DNA from: Candidatus Profundicultor aquiphilus
GTDB lineage: Bacteria; Atribacterota; Atribacteria; Atribacterales; Caldatribacteriaceae
Direction of reading: 5' to 3'
NCBI GenBank assembly: GCA_013314795.1
Contig: JABUEZ010000085.1
Span: 1 to 8,152 of the forward strand
Length of the DNA stretch: 8,152 bases
How positions within the stretch are numbered: position 1 is the stretch's first letter; the number at the start of each line of letters is the position of its first letter. Both the position numbers and the translations under genes were made by a program. Under the pieces are notes generated by a model. That model was not told where the DNA came from. It was given only the letters and a program-made list of their open reading frames with translations, and made no database searches. Below are positions 1 to 6,270 of the stretch, piece after piece.

Positions 1-326
1 TCGTTACGTTCTTCTCCTTTACCCAACTCGATAAACTGATCCAGGTTAATCTTGCGCGCCAAATAGGCCAGGCACTCCTCACTAGCCCATTTCGACTTCA
101 TAAGGGACAGCCAGCTCCGGGGCTTATCATAGTTATGAAAAAGGTAGTCGGCAATGAAAAGACCGACTACCCTATCTCCTAACCACTCCAGCTTATCGTT
201 ACAGGGCCCTTCCTTCCCTTCCAGAGCAGACTTATGACGCAGTGCCAAAACTAATAACTCACCGTTCTTAAAACCATACCCAATGATTTCCTCTAACTTA
301 CAGAAATCCCTTTCGGGCAAAGCCAT
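1..326 (-). CDS. rnc: Ribonuclease III, N-terminal part (cut by left window edge)
   Basis: RNase III is a cytoplasmic endonuclease that cuts double-stranded RNA, including rRNA precursors. The 108 codons visible cover the start of the nuclease domain. The signature helix is at residues 43-54 (NDKLEWLGDRVV, family form NERLEFLGDAVL), and the stretch ending LGKGEE at 101-106 is also typical. E47 and D51 match the metal-binding E41 and D45 of the E. coli enzyme. D44 replaces E38, and R70 seems to stand where E65 would be, so this copy is divergent. ATG at 326 is the only upstream start possible, because an in-frame TGA lies just before it. It has no good Shine-Dalgarno sequence and begins 12 bases after the acpP stop, so translation probably depends on coupling to acpP. 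The acpP-rnc order is common in bacteria and supports the call. The second half of the nuclease domain and any double-stranded RNA-binding domain lie outside the window. Confidence 0.85.
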   Translation of the reverse strand, partial: MALPERDFCKLEEIIGYGFKNGELLVLALRHKSALEGKEGPCNDKLEWLGDRVVGLFIADYLFHNYDKPRSWLSLMKSKWASEECLAYLARKINLDQFIELGKGEERN

Positions 327-338
327 CGAGATTCAAAA

Positions 339-572
339 TCAACCAATCTTGGATTCGATGTACTCCACAGCTTCACCGACAGTGGTAATCTTTTCGGCAT
401 CTTCATCAGGAATTTCAATATCAAATTCTTCCTCAAAGGCCATGATGAGTTCTACGATGTCCAGAGAATCGGCTCCCAGATCATCAATAAACGAAGCATC
501 CGGCGTGACTTCTTCTTCATCAATCCCTAATTGATCCACAATGATTTCCTTCACTTTGGAGAAAACATCCAT
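339..572 (-). CDS. acpP: Acyl carrier protein
   Basis: ACP is the small acidic cytoplasmic carrier that holds growing acyl chains as thioesters on a 4'-phosphopantetheine arm during fatty acid synthesis and for PlsX. The product is 77 residues, the usual length. The attachment motif DSLD is at 35-38, with the modified serine at S36, followed by the acidic recognition helix (ELIMAFEEEF). The open frame extends upstream to a GTG at 581. ATG at 572 is preferred because AGGGGG (581-586) lies 8 bases upstream, the N-terminus MDVFSKVK is canonical, and it places the serine at 36. It follows fabG by 22 bases and precedes rnc by 12 bases. ACP is needed in large amounts, and the strong ribosome-binding site here, compared with the poor one on rnc, fits that. 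No separate promoter is clear. Confidence 0.97.
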   Translation of the reverse strand: MDVFSKVKEIIVDQLGIDEEEVTPDASFIDDLGADSLDIVELIMAFEEEFDIEIPDEDAEKITTVGEAVEYIESKIG

Positions 573-580
573 TGTACACA

Positions 581-586
581 CCCCCT
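581..586 (-). promoter_or_regulatory. Ribosome-binding site deciding the acpP start
   Basis: AGGGGG on the minus strand lies 8 bases before ATG 572. It overlaps the alternative GTG at 581, which therefore has no usable site of its own. This supports the 77-residue ACP over the longer 80-residue reading. Confidence 0.75.
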
Positions 587-594
587 AAAGATAT

Positions 595-1347
595 TTAAAT
601 CATTAAGAGACCACCGTTAATGTGAATAGTTTGACCGGTAATATACCCAGCTCCCTTTGAAGCCAAAAAGGAAACCAGCTGTGCCACCTCTTCAGGCTCA
701 CCCCACCTTTTCATGGGAACCTGATTAAGCCACAACTCCCGAACCTGCTCAGGCAATTTGCGAGTCATCTCAGTATCGATAAATCCCGGAGCAATAGCAT
801 TCACGGTAATACCAAGATGAGCCACTTCCCGAGCCAAAGACTTGGTAAACCCCAAAACGGCTGCCTTGGCTGTTGCATAATTCACCTGTCCCATATTACC
901 CATGACACCGACCACGGAAGAGATATTGATGATTCTCCCATACCTCTTTTTCATCATGTGACGCAGTACTTCTTTAGTGCAATTATAGGTCCCCTGAATA
1001 CAAACATCCAGAACCATCTTCCAGTCATCGTCTTTCATGCGCACAAATAGACCATCCCGGGTCACACCGGCATTGTTGACCAGAATGTCGATTTGTCCCC
1101 ACTTCTCAACGATATCCTCTACCGCCTCCCGAATCTTCTCTCTATCCACCACCGAAGCAATATAACCAACAGCTTCAATTTTTTCTCCACGCAGTACCTC
1201 AACTACCCTCTCCATCTCCTCCGGAGAGATAATATCATTGATAGCCACCCGAATACCACTCCGCCCCAAAACTCTGGCAATGGCCAGACCAATCCCTCTG
1301 GCCGCACCGGTTACCAAAGCAACCTGACTCTGACTTTCACCAACCAT
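595..1347 (-). CDS. fabG: 3-oxoacyl-[acyl-carrier-protein] reductase
   Basis: FabG reduces 3-ketoacyl-ACP to 3-hydroxyacyl-ACP with NADPH, the first reduction of the elongation cycle. The 250-residue product is a classical short-chain dehydrogenase. The Rossmann motif TGAARGIG is at 13-20, NNAG at 91-94, catalytic S144, Y157 and K161 (YATAK), then the PG motif and a C-terminal INGG. The helix that usually supplies the fourth tetrad residue, asparagine in a VNL context, reads DVCIQG here, with C116 at the expected position. The start is fixed by a TAG immediately upstream in frame; GGAG lies only 3 bases before the ATG. The gene overlaps the end of fabD by 11 bases, so translation is probably coupled. 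SDR enzymes are easily confused by sequence, but the position between fabD and acpP makes FabG by far the best call. Confidence 0.95.
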   Translation of the reverse strand: MVGESQSQVALVTGAARGIGLAIARVLGRSGIRVAINDIISPEEMERVVEVLRGEKIEAVGYIASVVDREKIREAVEDIVEKWGQIDILVNNAGVTRDGLFVRMKDDDWKMVLDVCIQGTYNCTKEVLRHMMKKRYGRIINISSVVGVMGNMGQVNYATAKAAVLGFTKSLAREVAHLGITVNAIAPGFIDTEMTRKLPEQVRELWLNQVPMKRWGEPEEVAQLVSFLASKGAGYITGQTIHINGGLLMI

Positions 1348-2293
1348 CTACTCCAACCGCCTCTCTCAGAAAAGATTGCACGGCCTTTAACGAGCCTGTA
1401 TTAAAAGCACGAACAGCGGGGTATTCCCGCTCAAAGAGCTTACTCAACACCATACCCGGTCCCACTTCCACCACGTTTCTTATGCCGCTATTATAAAGAA
1501 GATCCATAATTTCTTTCCACCTTACCGGAGCCGTCATCTGTTGAATTAAAAGGCGTTTGATCTCCTCGGGATTTTCGACATAGGACGCCGTCACGTTGCT
1601 AATATAGGGATAACGGGGTTTCTTGAACCGCACCTTTTCCAGGAAAGAACCAAATCTCTCTGCTGCTTCCTGCATGTAACTGGAATGAAAAGGGGCACTG
1701 ACTCGAAGTTCTACAGCCTTCTTTCCTCCGTACTCTTTCACTTTCTCCAGAACCCCTCCCACAATCGCCTTACGTAATGATAACACAAACTGCTCTGAAG
1801 AATTGATATTGGCAATCTCTACGTTCTCTCCTTCACGGCGAAAGAAAGCAACGATCTCTTCAACCTGGGCCATCGGAAGACCTATAACCGCCACCATGGT
1901 ACCCGTTCCTTCGGGCATCGCTTCCTGCATGAGTTCTCCCCTTTTCCGTACCAGAAAAATTGCCTCCTCGAAGTCAATACTCTCTGCCGCGCAAAGGGCC
2001 GAGTACTCACCCAAACTATGTCCCGCTACCGCAGCCACGGAAACACAAGCCCCCCGACGCTGTAAGAAGCGGAAAAGGAGCATGCTAACCGCTAAGATAG
2101 CCGGTTGAGCGTTAAAAGTCAAGCTCAATTCCTCTTCCGGACCTTCCAAGACGAGTTTTAAGAGATCGCATCCACAAATTTGATTAACACGCTCAAAAAG
2201 GACGTCAATTTCTGGCCCGAGAAGACTTTTCCATTCCTCAAGCATTCCTACTTTTTGTGATCCCTGCCCGGGAAAAAGAAAAACCCAGTTCAT
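1337..2293 (-). CDS. fabD: Malonyl-CoA:acyl carrier protein transacylase
   Basis: FabD moves the malonyl group from coenzyme A to ACP, providing the two-carbon donor for chain elongation. The 318 residues match the family length. Visible motifs are PGQGSQ at 8-13, the nucleophile elbow GHSLGE at 91-96 with S93, the carboxylate-binding arginine R118 (RKRGELMQ), catalytic H203 (APFHSS) and Q252 (QMTAPVRW), and EVGPG near the C-terminus. The loop at about 161-173, usually of the form NxNSPGQVVISG, reads NINSSEQFVLSL and lacks the usual proline and glycines. The start overlaps the fabK stop as ATGA, a typical coupled junction, with a purine-rich GGGGGAAGG just upstream. The gene sits between fabK and fabG, with which it works. 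A polyketide acyltransferase is unlikely given this context and the single-domain length. Confidence 0.96.
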   Translation of the reverse strand: MNWVFLFPGQGSQKVGMLEEWKSLLGPEIDVLFERVNQICGCDLLKLVLEGPEEELSLTFNAQPAILAVSMLLFRFLQRRGACVSVAAVAGHSLGEYSALCAAESIDFEEAIFLVRKRGELMQEAMPEGTGTMVAVIGLPMAQVEEIVAFFRREGENVEIANINSSEQFVLSLRKAIVGGVLEKVKEYGGKKAVELRVSAPFHSSYMQEAAERFGSFLEKVRFKKPRYPYISNVTASYVENPEEIKRLLIQQMTAPVRWKEIMDLLYNSGIRNVVEVGPGMVLSKLFEREYPAVRAFNTGSLKAVQSFLREAVGVDGW

Positions 2294-3234
2294 CCTTCCC
2301 CCACCAAAGTCTTCAAACCAGAGATAGTGGATTTAAATTCAGACATAATCTCCGCAACCACTTCCCGGACTGATTTAATTTCCTGAATGAGACCCGCCAC
2401 CTGTCCACACATCACCGAACCCTCTTCCACATCGCCACACACTGCGGCTCTGAGCTTTCCCACTCCCAAAGCTTCAATTTCTTCTTTGCAAGCACCATGG
2501 AATTCGAGTTCTTCAAACTTGCGCGTCAGGCGATTCTTCAAACAGCGTACCGGATGCCCGGTGGTTACCCCGGTAACCACTGTAGAACGATCCCCTGCCT
2601 TGAGAATTGCTTCTTTATATGCCGGATGTACGTCACATTCGGTAGTACAGATAAACCGAGTTCCAATCTGCACCCCTTCTGCTCCCAGGGCAAAACAGGC
2701 GGCCATACCTCTTCCATCCCCGATACCACCCGCGGCGATGACGGGAATATCCACAGCGTCGACGACCTGGGGAATAAGACACATGGTGGTCACTTCACCC
2801 ACATGACCACCCGATTCCATCCCCTCTGCAATAATCGCTTGAATCCCATGCCGCAAAAGTCGCTTGGCCAAAGCCACGGAAGCTACAACGGGAATGGTTA
2901 AAATACCCAGGGAAGCGAATTCTTCGACCAGCGATCCAGGGTTTCCTGCACCGGTGGTTACCACCGGTACTTTTTCTTCTTTAACCACCCGAATCTGTTC
3001 CTCGATGGCCGGGGAAAGAAGCATAAGATTTACCCCGAAGGGTTTGGTGGTCGCCGACTTGACCAGACGAATTTCCTCTCGCAGTTGTTTTCCATCCATG
3101 CCCCCTGCACCAATAATCCCCAAACCTCCAGCCTCGGAAACCGCGGTAACAAGAGGCGCTGTGGCTACCCACGCCATTCCTCCCTGCAAAATGGGATAAG
3201 TAATGCCTAAAAGTCGGGTAAGTCTATTCTCCAT
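2290..3234 (-). CDS. fabK: Enoyl-[acyl-carrier-protein] reductase II, FMN-dependent
   Basis: FabK reduces trans-2-enoyl-ACP to acyl-ACP, the last step of each elongation round, using FMN and NAD(P)H. It is an unrelated replacement for FabI and is known to be insensitive to triclosan. The 314-residue protein is a TIM-barrel flavoprotein of the nitronate monooxygenase/FabK family. Motifs include PILQGGMAWVA at 14-24, AGGLGIIG at 35-42, PFGVNLML at 65-72, VVTTGAGNP at 91-99, AEGMESGGHVG at 136-146 with H144, the FMN phosphate-binding PVIAAGGIGDG at 164-174, and GVQIGTRF at 187-194. Resemblance to the pneumococcal enzyme, as remembered, runs through these blocks. The start follows plsX by 12 bases, with GAGG 7 bases upstream that overlaps the plsX stop region. 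It is coupled to fabD by a 4-base overlap. A nitronate monooxygenase is the only real alternative and is disfavoured by the operon. Confidence 0.95.
   Translation of the reverse strand: MENRLTRLLGITYPILQGGMAWVATAPLVTAVSEAGGLGIIGAGGMDGKQLREEIRLVKSATTKPFGVNLMLLSPAIEEQIRVVKEEKVPVVTTGAGNPGSLVEEFASLGILTIPVVASVALAKRLLRHGIQAIIAEGMESGGHVGEVTTMCLIPQVVDAVDIPVIAAGGIGDGRGMAACFALGAEGVQIGTRFICTTECDVHPAYKEAILKAGDRSTVVTGVTTGHPVRCLKNRLTRKFEELEFHGACKEEIEALGVGKLRAAVCGDVEEGSVMCGQVAGLIQEIKSVREVVAEIMSEFKSTISGLKTLVGEG
2558..2580. repeat. Short inverted repeat inside fabK (copy 1)
   Basis: The 9-base arm GTGGTTACC (2561-2569) is followed after 2 bases by its exact reverse complement (2572-2580). It begins with the 12-base word CCGGTGGTTACC, which recurs at 2951. 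It lies in the codons for the VTGVTTG stretch of FabK, so repeated Val/Thr/Gly codons may explain it. Confidence 0.4.
2950..2968. repeat. Short inverted repeat inside fabK (copy 2)
   Basis: The 9-base arm ACCGGTGGT is followed after a single base by its exact reverse complement ACCACCGGT. It shares the word CCGGTGGTTACC with the inverted repeat at 2558. It encodes the conserved VVTTG segment of FabK, so protein constraint is the simplest cause. Confidence 0.4.
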
Positions 3235-3246
3235 CCTTACACCTCT

Positions 3247-4233
3247 TTACTTCTCAAACCCCAATTTGGAAAGGCGTTCCCTGATTTTATGCAGTATTCC
3301 TTTTTCAACCAGCTCACGCGCTCGGAAGATTGCGCTCCGTATATCTCGTGCCTTTGACTTTCCATGGCAAACCAAACAAATTCCTTCTACACCAAGGAGT
3401 GGTGCTCCCCCGTACTCACTCCGATCTAACTTCCGCCAGAACATACCAAGCCTTTCCTGGAGATATGGCTCCTGAAACTCACGAGCAAGGGAAGAGGCAA
3501 TAAACTCAATCAATCCCTCTCCAAACTTGAGCAGAGCATTACCGGTAAATCCATCACAGACCACCACATCAACTTTCCCATCCACAATATTTTGTCCTTC
3601 CACGTTTCCTACAAATTCAAAGTTCAAAAGGTTTCGTCTCTCTTTAAAAAGCTGATACGCAGCCTTTGTTAACTCGTTGCCTTTCCCCTCTTCTTCACCG
3701 ATACTTAAAATCCCCACCCGGGGGGAAGGAATATCCAGGACAATTTTGGCATATTCTGCTCCCATAATCCCAAAGTGGAGAATGTGTTTTGGCTTACAAT
3801 CGACGTTGGCACCTACATCCAGAAGAACAGTGTAAGATTGAACATTCGGGATCAGCGCGGTAATTGCTGGCCTCTCGATCTCGGCAAGCCCTCCCAAGCT
3901 CAACCAGGCTGAGGCCATCACCGCACCACTGTTACCCGCCGAGATGAATGCATCAACCTCCCCACGGGCTAAAAGCTTGACGCCCCGGCAAATCGTGGCA
4001 TCCGGTTTTTTACGCACTGCGTCAGCCGGGTGCTCATACATTTCAATGACCTGCGAGGCATCCTCAATGGGGAAATCCTGCTCGCGCATACCAAGCTCTT
4101 CGTAAAGCGGAAGCAATTTTTCCCGTGAACCCACGACCACCAGCACATAATCAGGGCTCAGAGCGCTTTTTATACCCTGCAGGATTTCCCGAGGCGCAAA
4201 ATCCCCACCCCACGCATCCACAGCGATTTTCAT
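3247..4233 (-). CDS. plsX: Phosphate acyltransferase (acyl-ACP:phosphate)
   Basis: PlsX converts acyl-ACP plus phosphate to acyl-phosphate, the acyl donor for PlsY in the first step of phospholipid synthesis. It acts as a peripheral enzyme at the inner face of the membrane. The 328 residues match the family. Motifs in order are the N-terminal DAWGGDFAP at 6-14 (DAMGGD is the usual form), ISAGNSGAVMA at 97-107, LLDVGANVDCKP at 137-148, LSIGEEEGKGNEL at 176-188, and FVGNVEGQNI then DGFTGNALLK at 207-236. It follows rpmF by 13 bases, with a G-rich run (GGGGG) ahead of the ATG serving as a modest ribosome-binding site. The rpmF-plsX link is widespread. fabH, a frequent next gene, is absent and fabK follows directly. 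Confidence 0.96.
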   Translation of the reverse strand: MKIAVDAWGGDFAPREILQGIKSALSPDYVLVVVGSREKLLPLYEELGMREQDFPIEDASQVIEMYEHPADAVRKKPDATICRGVKLLARGEVDAFISAGNSGAVMASAWLSLGGLAEIERPAITALIPNVQSYTVLLDVGANVDCKPKHILHFGIMGAEYAKIVLDIPSPRVGILSIGEEEGKGNELTKAAYQLFKERRNLLNFEFVGNVEGQNIVDGKVDVVVCDGFTGNALLKFGEGLIEFIASSLAREFQEPYLQERLGMFWRKLDRSEYGGAPLLGVEGICLVCHGKSKARDIRSAIFRARELVEKGILHKIRERLSKLGFEK

Positions 4234-4246
4234 AGATTGCCCCCGG

Positions 4247-4426
4247 TTACTTTTCGACCTTCAAAACCTGTCTTCCCTGATAATAGCCACATTCCGGACA
4301 AATGCGGTGAGGCAACTTCGGTAGATGACAATGAGGGCACTCAGAGAGCTTTGGTGCTTTGATTACCCAGTGGGTTCTCCTTTTATTTCTTCTGCAACGT
4401 GATGTTTTATTTGTAAGATTTGCCAT
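4247..4426 (-). CDS. rpmF: 50S ribosomal protein L32
   Basis: L32 is a small basic protein of the large ribosomal subunit. This reading frame of 59 residues starts MANLTNKTSRCRRNKRR and ends QVLKVEK. It has a lysine/arginine-rich N-terminal tail, then a zinc-ribbon with paired cysteines at C30/C33 (CPHC) and C44/C47 (CPEC), then the typical GYYQGRQV segment. Length and layout are those of zinc-binding bacterial L32. A strong GGAGGAGG (4436-4443) lies 9 bases before the ATG. It is preceded by yceD, its usual partner, and followed 13 bases later by plsX. The promoter candidate in the upstream gap would make L32 the first gene of the lipid operon. Confidence 0.97.
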   Translation of the reverse strand: MANLTNKTSRCRRNKRRTHWVIKAPKLSECPHCHLPKLPHRICPECGYYQGRQVLKVEK

Positions 4427-4435
4427 TGTTCGGTA

Positions 4436-4443
4436 CCTCCTCC
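4436..4443 (-). promoter_or_regulatory. Strong ribosome-binding site of rpmF
   Basis: GGAGGAGG on the minus strand, 9 bases before ATG 4426, is the strongest Shine-Dalgarno match in the window. This suits a ribosomal protein gene and confirms its start. Confidence 0.85.
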
Positions 4444-4475
4444 ATTTCTTCTCAAGCCCGAAAAGATTGTAAGAT

Positions 4476-4504
4476 AGTATAAAATAAATTCATTGTTATT
4501 GCAA
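4476..4504 (-). promoter_or_regulatory. Candidate housekeeping-sigma promoter for rpmF-plsX-fab operon
   Basis: In the 87-base gap between yceD and rpmF, minus-strand TTGCAA (4499-4504, -35, four of six consensus bases) is separated by exactly 17 bases from TATACT (4476-4481, -10, five of six). The spacer is AT-rich. Transcription would start near 4469, giving a leader of about 40 bases with the rpmF ribosome-binding site. This is the longest gap between genes in the window. No palindrome resembling a FapR operator was recognised around it, and no terminator precedes it, so read-through from yceD is also likely. Confidence 0.6.
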
Positions 4505-4513
4505 ACTCCCCAC

Positions 4514-5053
4514 CTACAGAGATTTCCAGGTTTTTAAAACGGCCAGTCGAGGGTCAACCTCACCCACTTCGCAACCGCATTGTACTTCGTTACGATTCGC
4601 CCCACACACCGGGCATATTCCCAGACACTCTGGCCGACAAAGGGGTTTCATGGGGAGATTGATGAGAATGAGTTCCTCCAGATCTTTGGTGATATCCACA
4701 TAGTTATCATGCTCACAAAAGTACTTGATTTCGTCGGTTTCTTCCGCCTCAGCCTCAAGGTCAGAAGGACGGTTCAGGCGATCCACATTACGCAATTCCA
4801 GCTTAAAGTCCACGTTCATGGGATAGAGAAAAGGCTCCAGGCAACGTGAACAGTCCAAAACAAGGACTGTGATGAGCGTTCCCTCTACCAGAATCTCCGA
4901 ACCACAGTTGGTGAGACGGACCTCAACCGTAATCGGTTGGGCAAAAAGAATTTTCTCTCCCTCCCACCGCAACTCGCCAGGACTGTCCCTGAGTACATCT
5001 TTAAAAGTACTCCCAACGTTTTTCTTTACCTCTCCAAGATAGAGTTGCACCAC
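4514..5053 (-). CDS. yceD: YceD family (DUF177) protein
   Basis: This protein family is almost always encoded next to rpmF and is linked in several lineages to 23S rRNA maturation or accumulation; its biochemical role is not firmly known. With the start used here the product is 179 residues. A CxxC pair is at C68/C71 (DCSRC). A C-terminal cysteine cluster lies at about 139-161 (C139, C143, C147, C150, C159, C161), including the family hallmark GICPVCGAN, and probably binds metal. An acidic linker (EAEAEE) lies between. The frame opens with GTG at 5059, but that codon overlaps the Shine-Dalgarno GAGG (5059-5062). GTG at 5053 (5-base spacing) or 5050 (8-base spacing) is therefore more likely, and I cannot choose between them firmly. 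The ackA stop is embedded in this start region, so translation is coupled. Confidence 0.93.
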   Translation of the reverse strand: MVQLYLGEVKKNVGSTFKDVLRDSPGELRWEGEKILFAQPITVEVRLTNCGSEILVEGTLITVLVLDCSRCLEPFLYPMNVDFKLELRNVDRLNRPSDLEAEAEETDEIKYFCEHDNYVDITKDLEELILINLPMKPLCRPECLGICPVCGANRNEVQCGCEVGEVDPRLAVLKTWKSL

Positions 5054-5055
5054 GC

Positions 5056-6261
5056 TCACCTCTTTTGCTGAACAATCCTCCAGGTATCCCGAGCAATCAT
5101 CAATTCTTCATTGGTCGGAATGAGCATAATTTTAACCTTCGATTCTTCACTATTTAAAAAGGCTTCTTTCCTTCGCGCTTTGTTACGTTCTTCATCAATC
5201 AGGATACCCAGGTGTTCCAGGCCTTTACAGATTGAATACCTGATAAATGAGGAGTTTTCCCCGATTCCTGCGGTAAACACCAATCCATCCAGACCACCCA
5301 GAATGGCATAATAGGCGCCGATGTACTTCTTGGCCCGGTAGGCGATAATCTCCAGCGTTAAACGGGCCCGGTGATTGGAAGGAGCAGCCTCTTCGATGTC
5401 TCGCGTGTCACTACTCACCCCGGAAATCCCCAGGACACCACTTCGCTTATTCAGAATCTCTTCCACCTGTTTGGCCGAAAGACCCTCCTTTTCCATCAAA
5501 AAGAAAATAATGGCAGGATCAATATCACCGGAACGGGTTCCCATCACCAGTCCTTCCAGAGGAGTAAAACCCATGGAGGTATCAATCGATTTTCCACCTT
5601 TGACGGCAGCAAAGCTGACTCCACTCCCCATATGGCAGGTAATGAGTTTCAATTCTTCCAGATTTTTCCCCATCATTTTGGCCGCCCGCTCGGCCACATA
5701 GCGGTGAGAAGTACCGTGAAAACCATACCGCCGTACCCGATACTTCTCATAGTATTCGTAGGGAATAGCATAAATGTATGCCCATTCAGGTATAGTCCCA
5801 TGAAAAGCAGTATCAAAAACCGCCACCTGAGGAACCCCTGGCATCAAAGATTGGCAGGCTTCTATCCCCAAAATATTGGGGGGATTATGGAGAGGAGCAA
5901 GGTCCGCGCATTCTTTAATGGTCTTAAGGACTACCTCATCGATGAGCACCGAGTCAACAAATCTTTCCCCTCCATGGACCACCCGATGGCCCACCGCCTG
6001 AATCTCTGAGACATTCTTCAGAACCCCGGTCTCCCCTGTGGTTAAGACTTTAATGATCCATTCCAGAGCCACACGATGATTGGGCACCGTTCCTGCTTCA
6101 GTAAAGACTTGTTCTGCAACCCTGTGCTCCAACCGCGAACCAGAGATCCCAATCCGTTCCACCAATCCCCTGGCCAGCACTCGATACGTATCTTCACCGT
6201 CCATGGCAAAAAGTTGATACTTCACCGTTGAACTTCCGCAATTCACCACCAGCACATTCAA
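5056..6261 (-). CDS. ackA: Acetate kinase
   Basis: AckA transfers phosphate from acetyl-phosphate to ADP, giving acetate and ATP, the substrate-level phosphorylation step of acetate fermentation. It is cytoplasmic and belongs to the ASKHA kinase fold. With a TTG start it has 401 residues, typical for the family. Motifs are NCGSST at 7-12, HRVVHGGE with R93, FDTAFH with D150, HGTSH with H182, HMGSG at 210-214, GTRSGDID with R243, FTAGIGENS at about 329-337 and TNEEL near the C-terminus. Two usually invariant positions differ: T12 (normally Ser) and S213 (normally the Asn of HLGNG). ATG at 6270 is in frame but directly abuts AAGGAG. TTG at 6261 lies 9 bases from it and gives the canonical N-terminus MNVLVVNCGSS. 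The gene follows pta and its stop overlaps the yceD start region. Confidence 0.95.
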   Translation of the reverse strand: MNVLVVNCGSSTVKYQLFAMDGEDTYRVLARGLVERIGISGSRLEHRVAEQVFTEAGTVPNHRVALEWIIKVLTTGETGVLKNVSEIQAVGHRVVHGGERFVDSVLIDEVVLKTIKECADLAPLHNPPNILGIEACQSLMPGVPQVAVFDTAFHGTIPEWAYIYAIPYEYYEKYRVRRYGFHGTSHRYVAERAAKMMGKNLEELKLITCHMGSGVSFAAVKGGKSIDTSMGFTPLEGLVMGTRSGDIDPAIIFFLMEKEGLSAKQVEEILNKRSGVLGISGVSSDTRDIEEAAPSNHRARLTLEIIAYRAKKYIGAYYAILGGLDGLVFTAGIGENSSFIRYSICKGLEHLGILIDEERNKARRKEAFLNSEESKVKIMLIPTNEELMIARDTWRIVQQKR

Positions 6262-6270
6262 TGGACTCAT

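Noticed and set aside
595..625. Possible separate acpP promoter (minus-strand TTCACA upstream of the fabG stop)
   Set aside because: TTCACA is near consensus, but no acceptable -10 lies at 16-18 bases; the AT-rich ATTTAAATAT is too far away.
2387..2901. Overlapping plus-strand frames opposite fabK
   Set aside because: They are low-complexity Pro/Ser/Thr-rich translations, typical of antisense frames, with no family resemblance.
4427..4513. FapR operator or riboswitch in the leader of rpmF
   Set aside because: No palindrome or structured conserved element could be recognised in the 87 bases, and no fapR gene is present.
5371..6009. Long plus-strand open frame (212 codons) opposite ackA
   Set aside because: It is fully antisense to a well-supported acetate kinase, shows no recognisable domain and has no convincing ribosome-binding site; it is a shadow.
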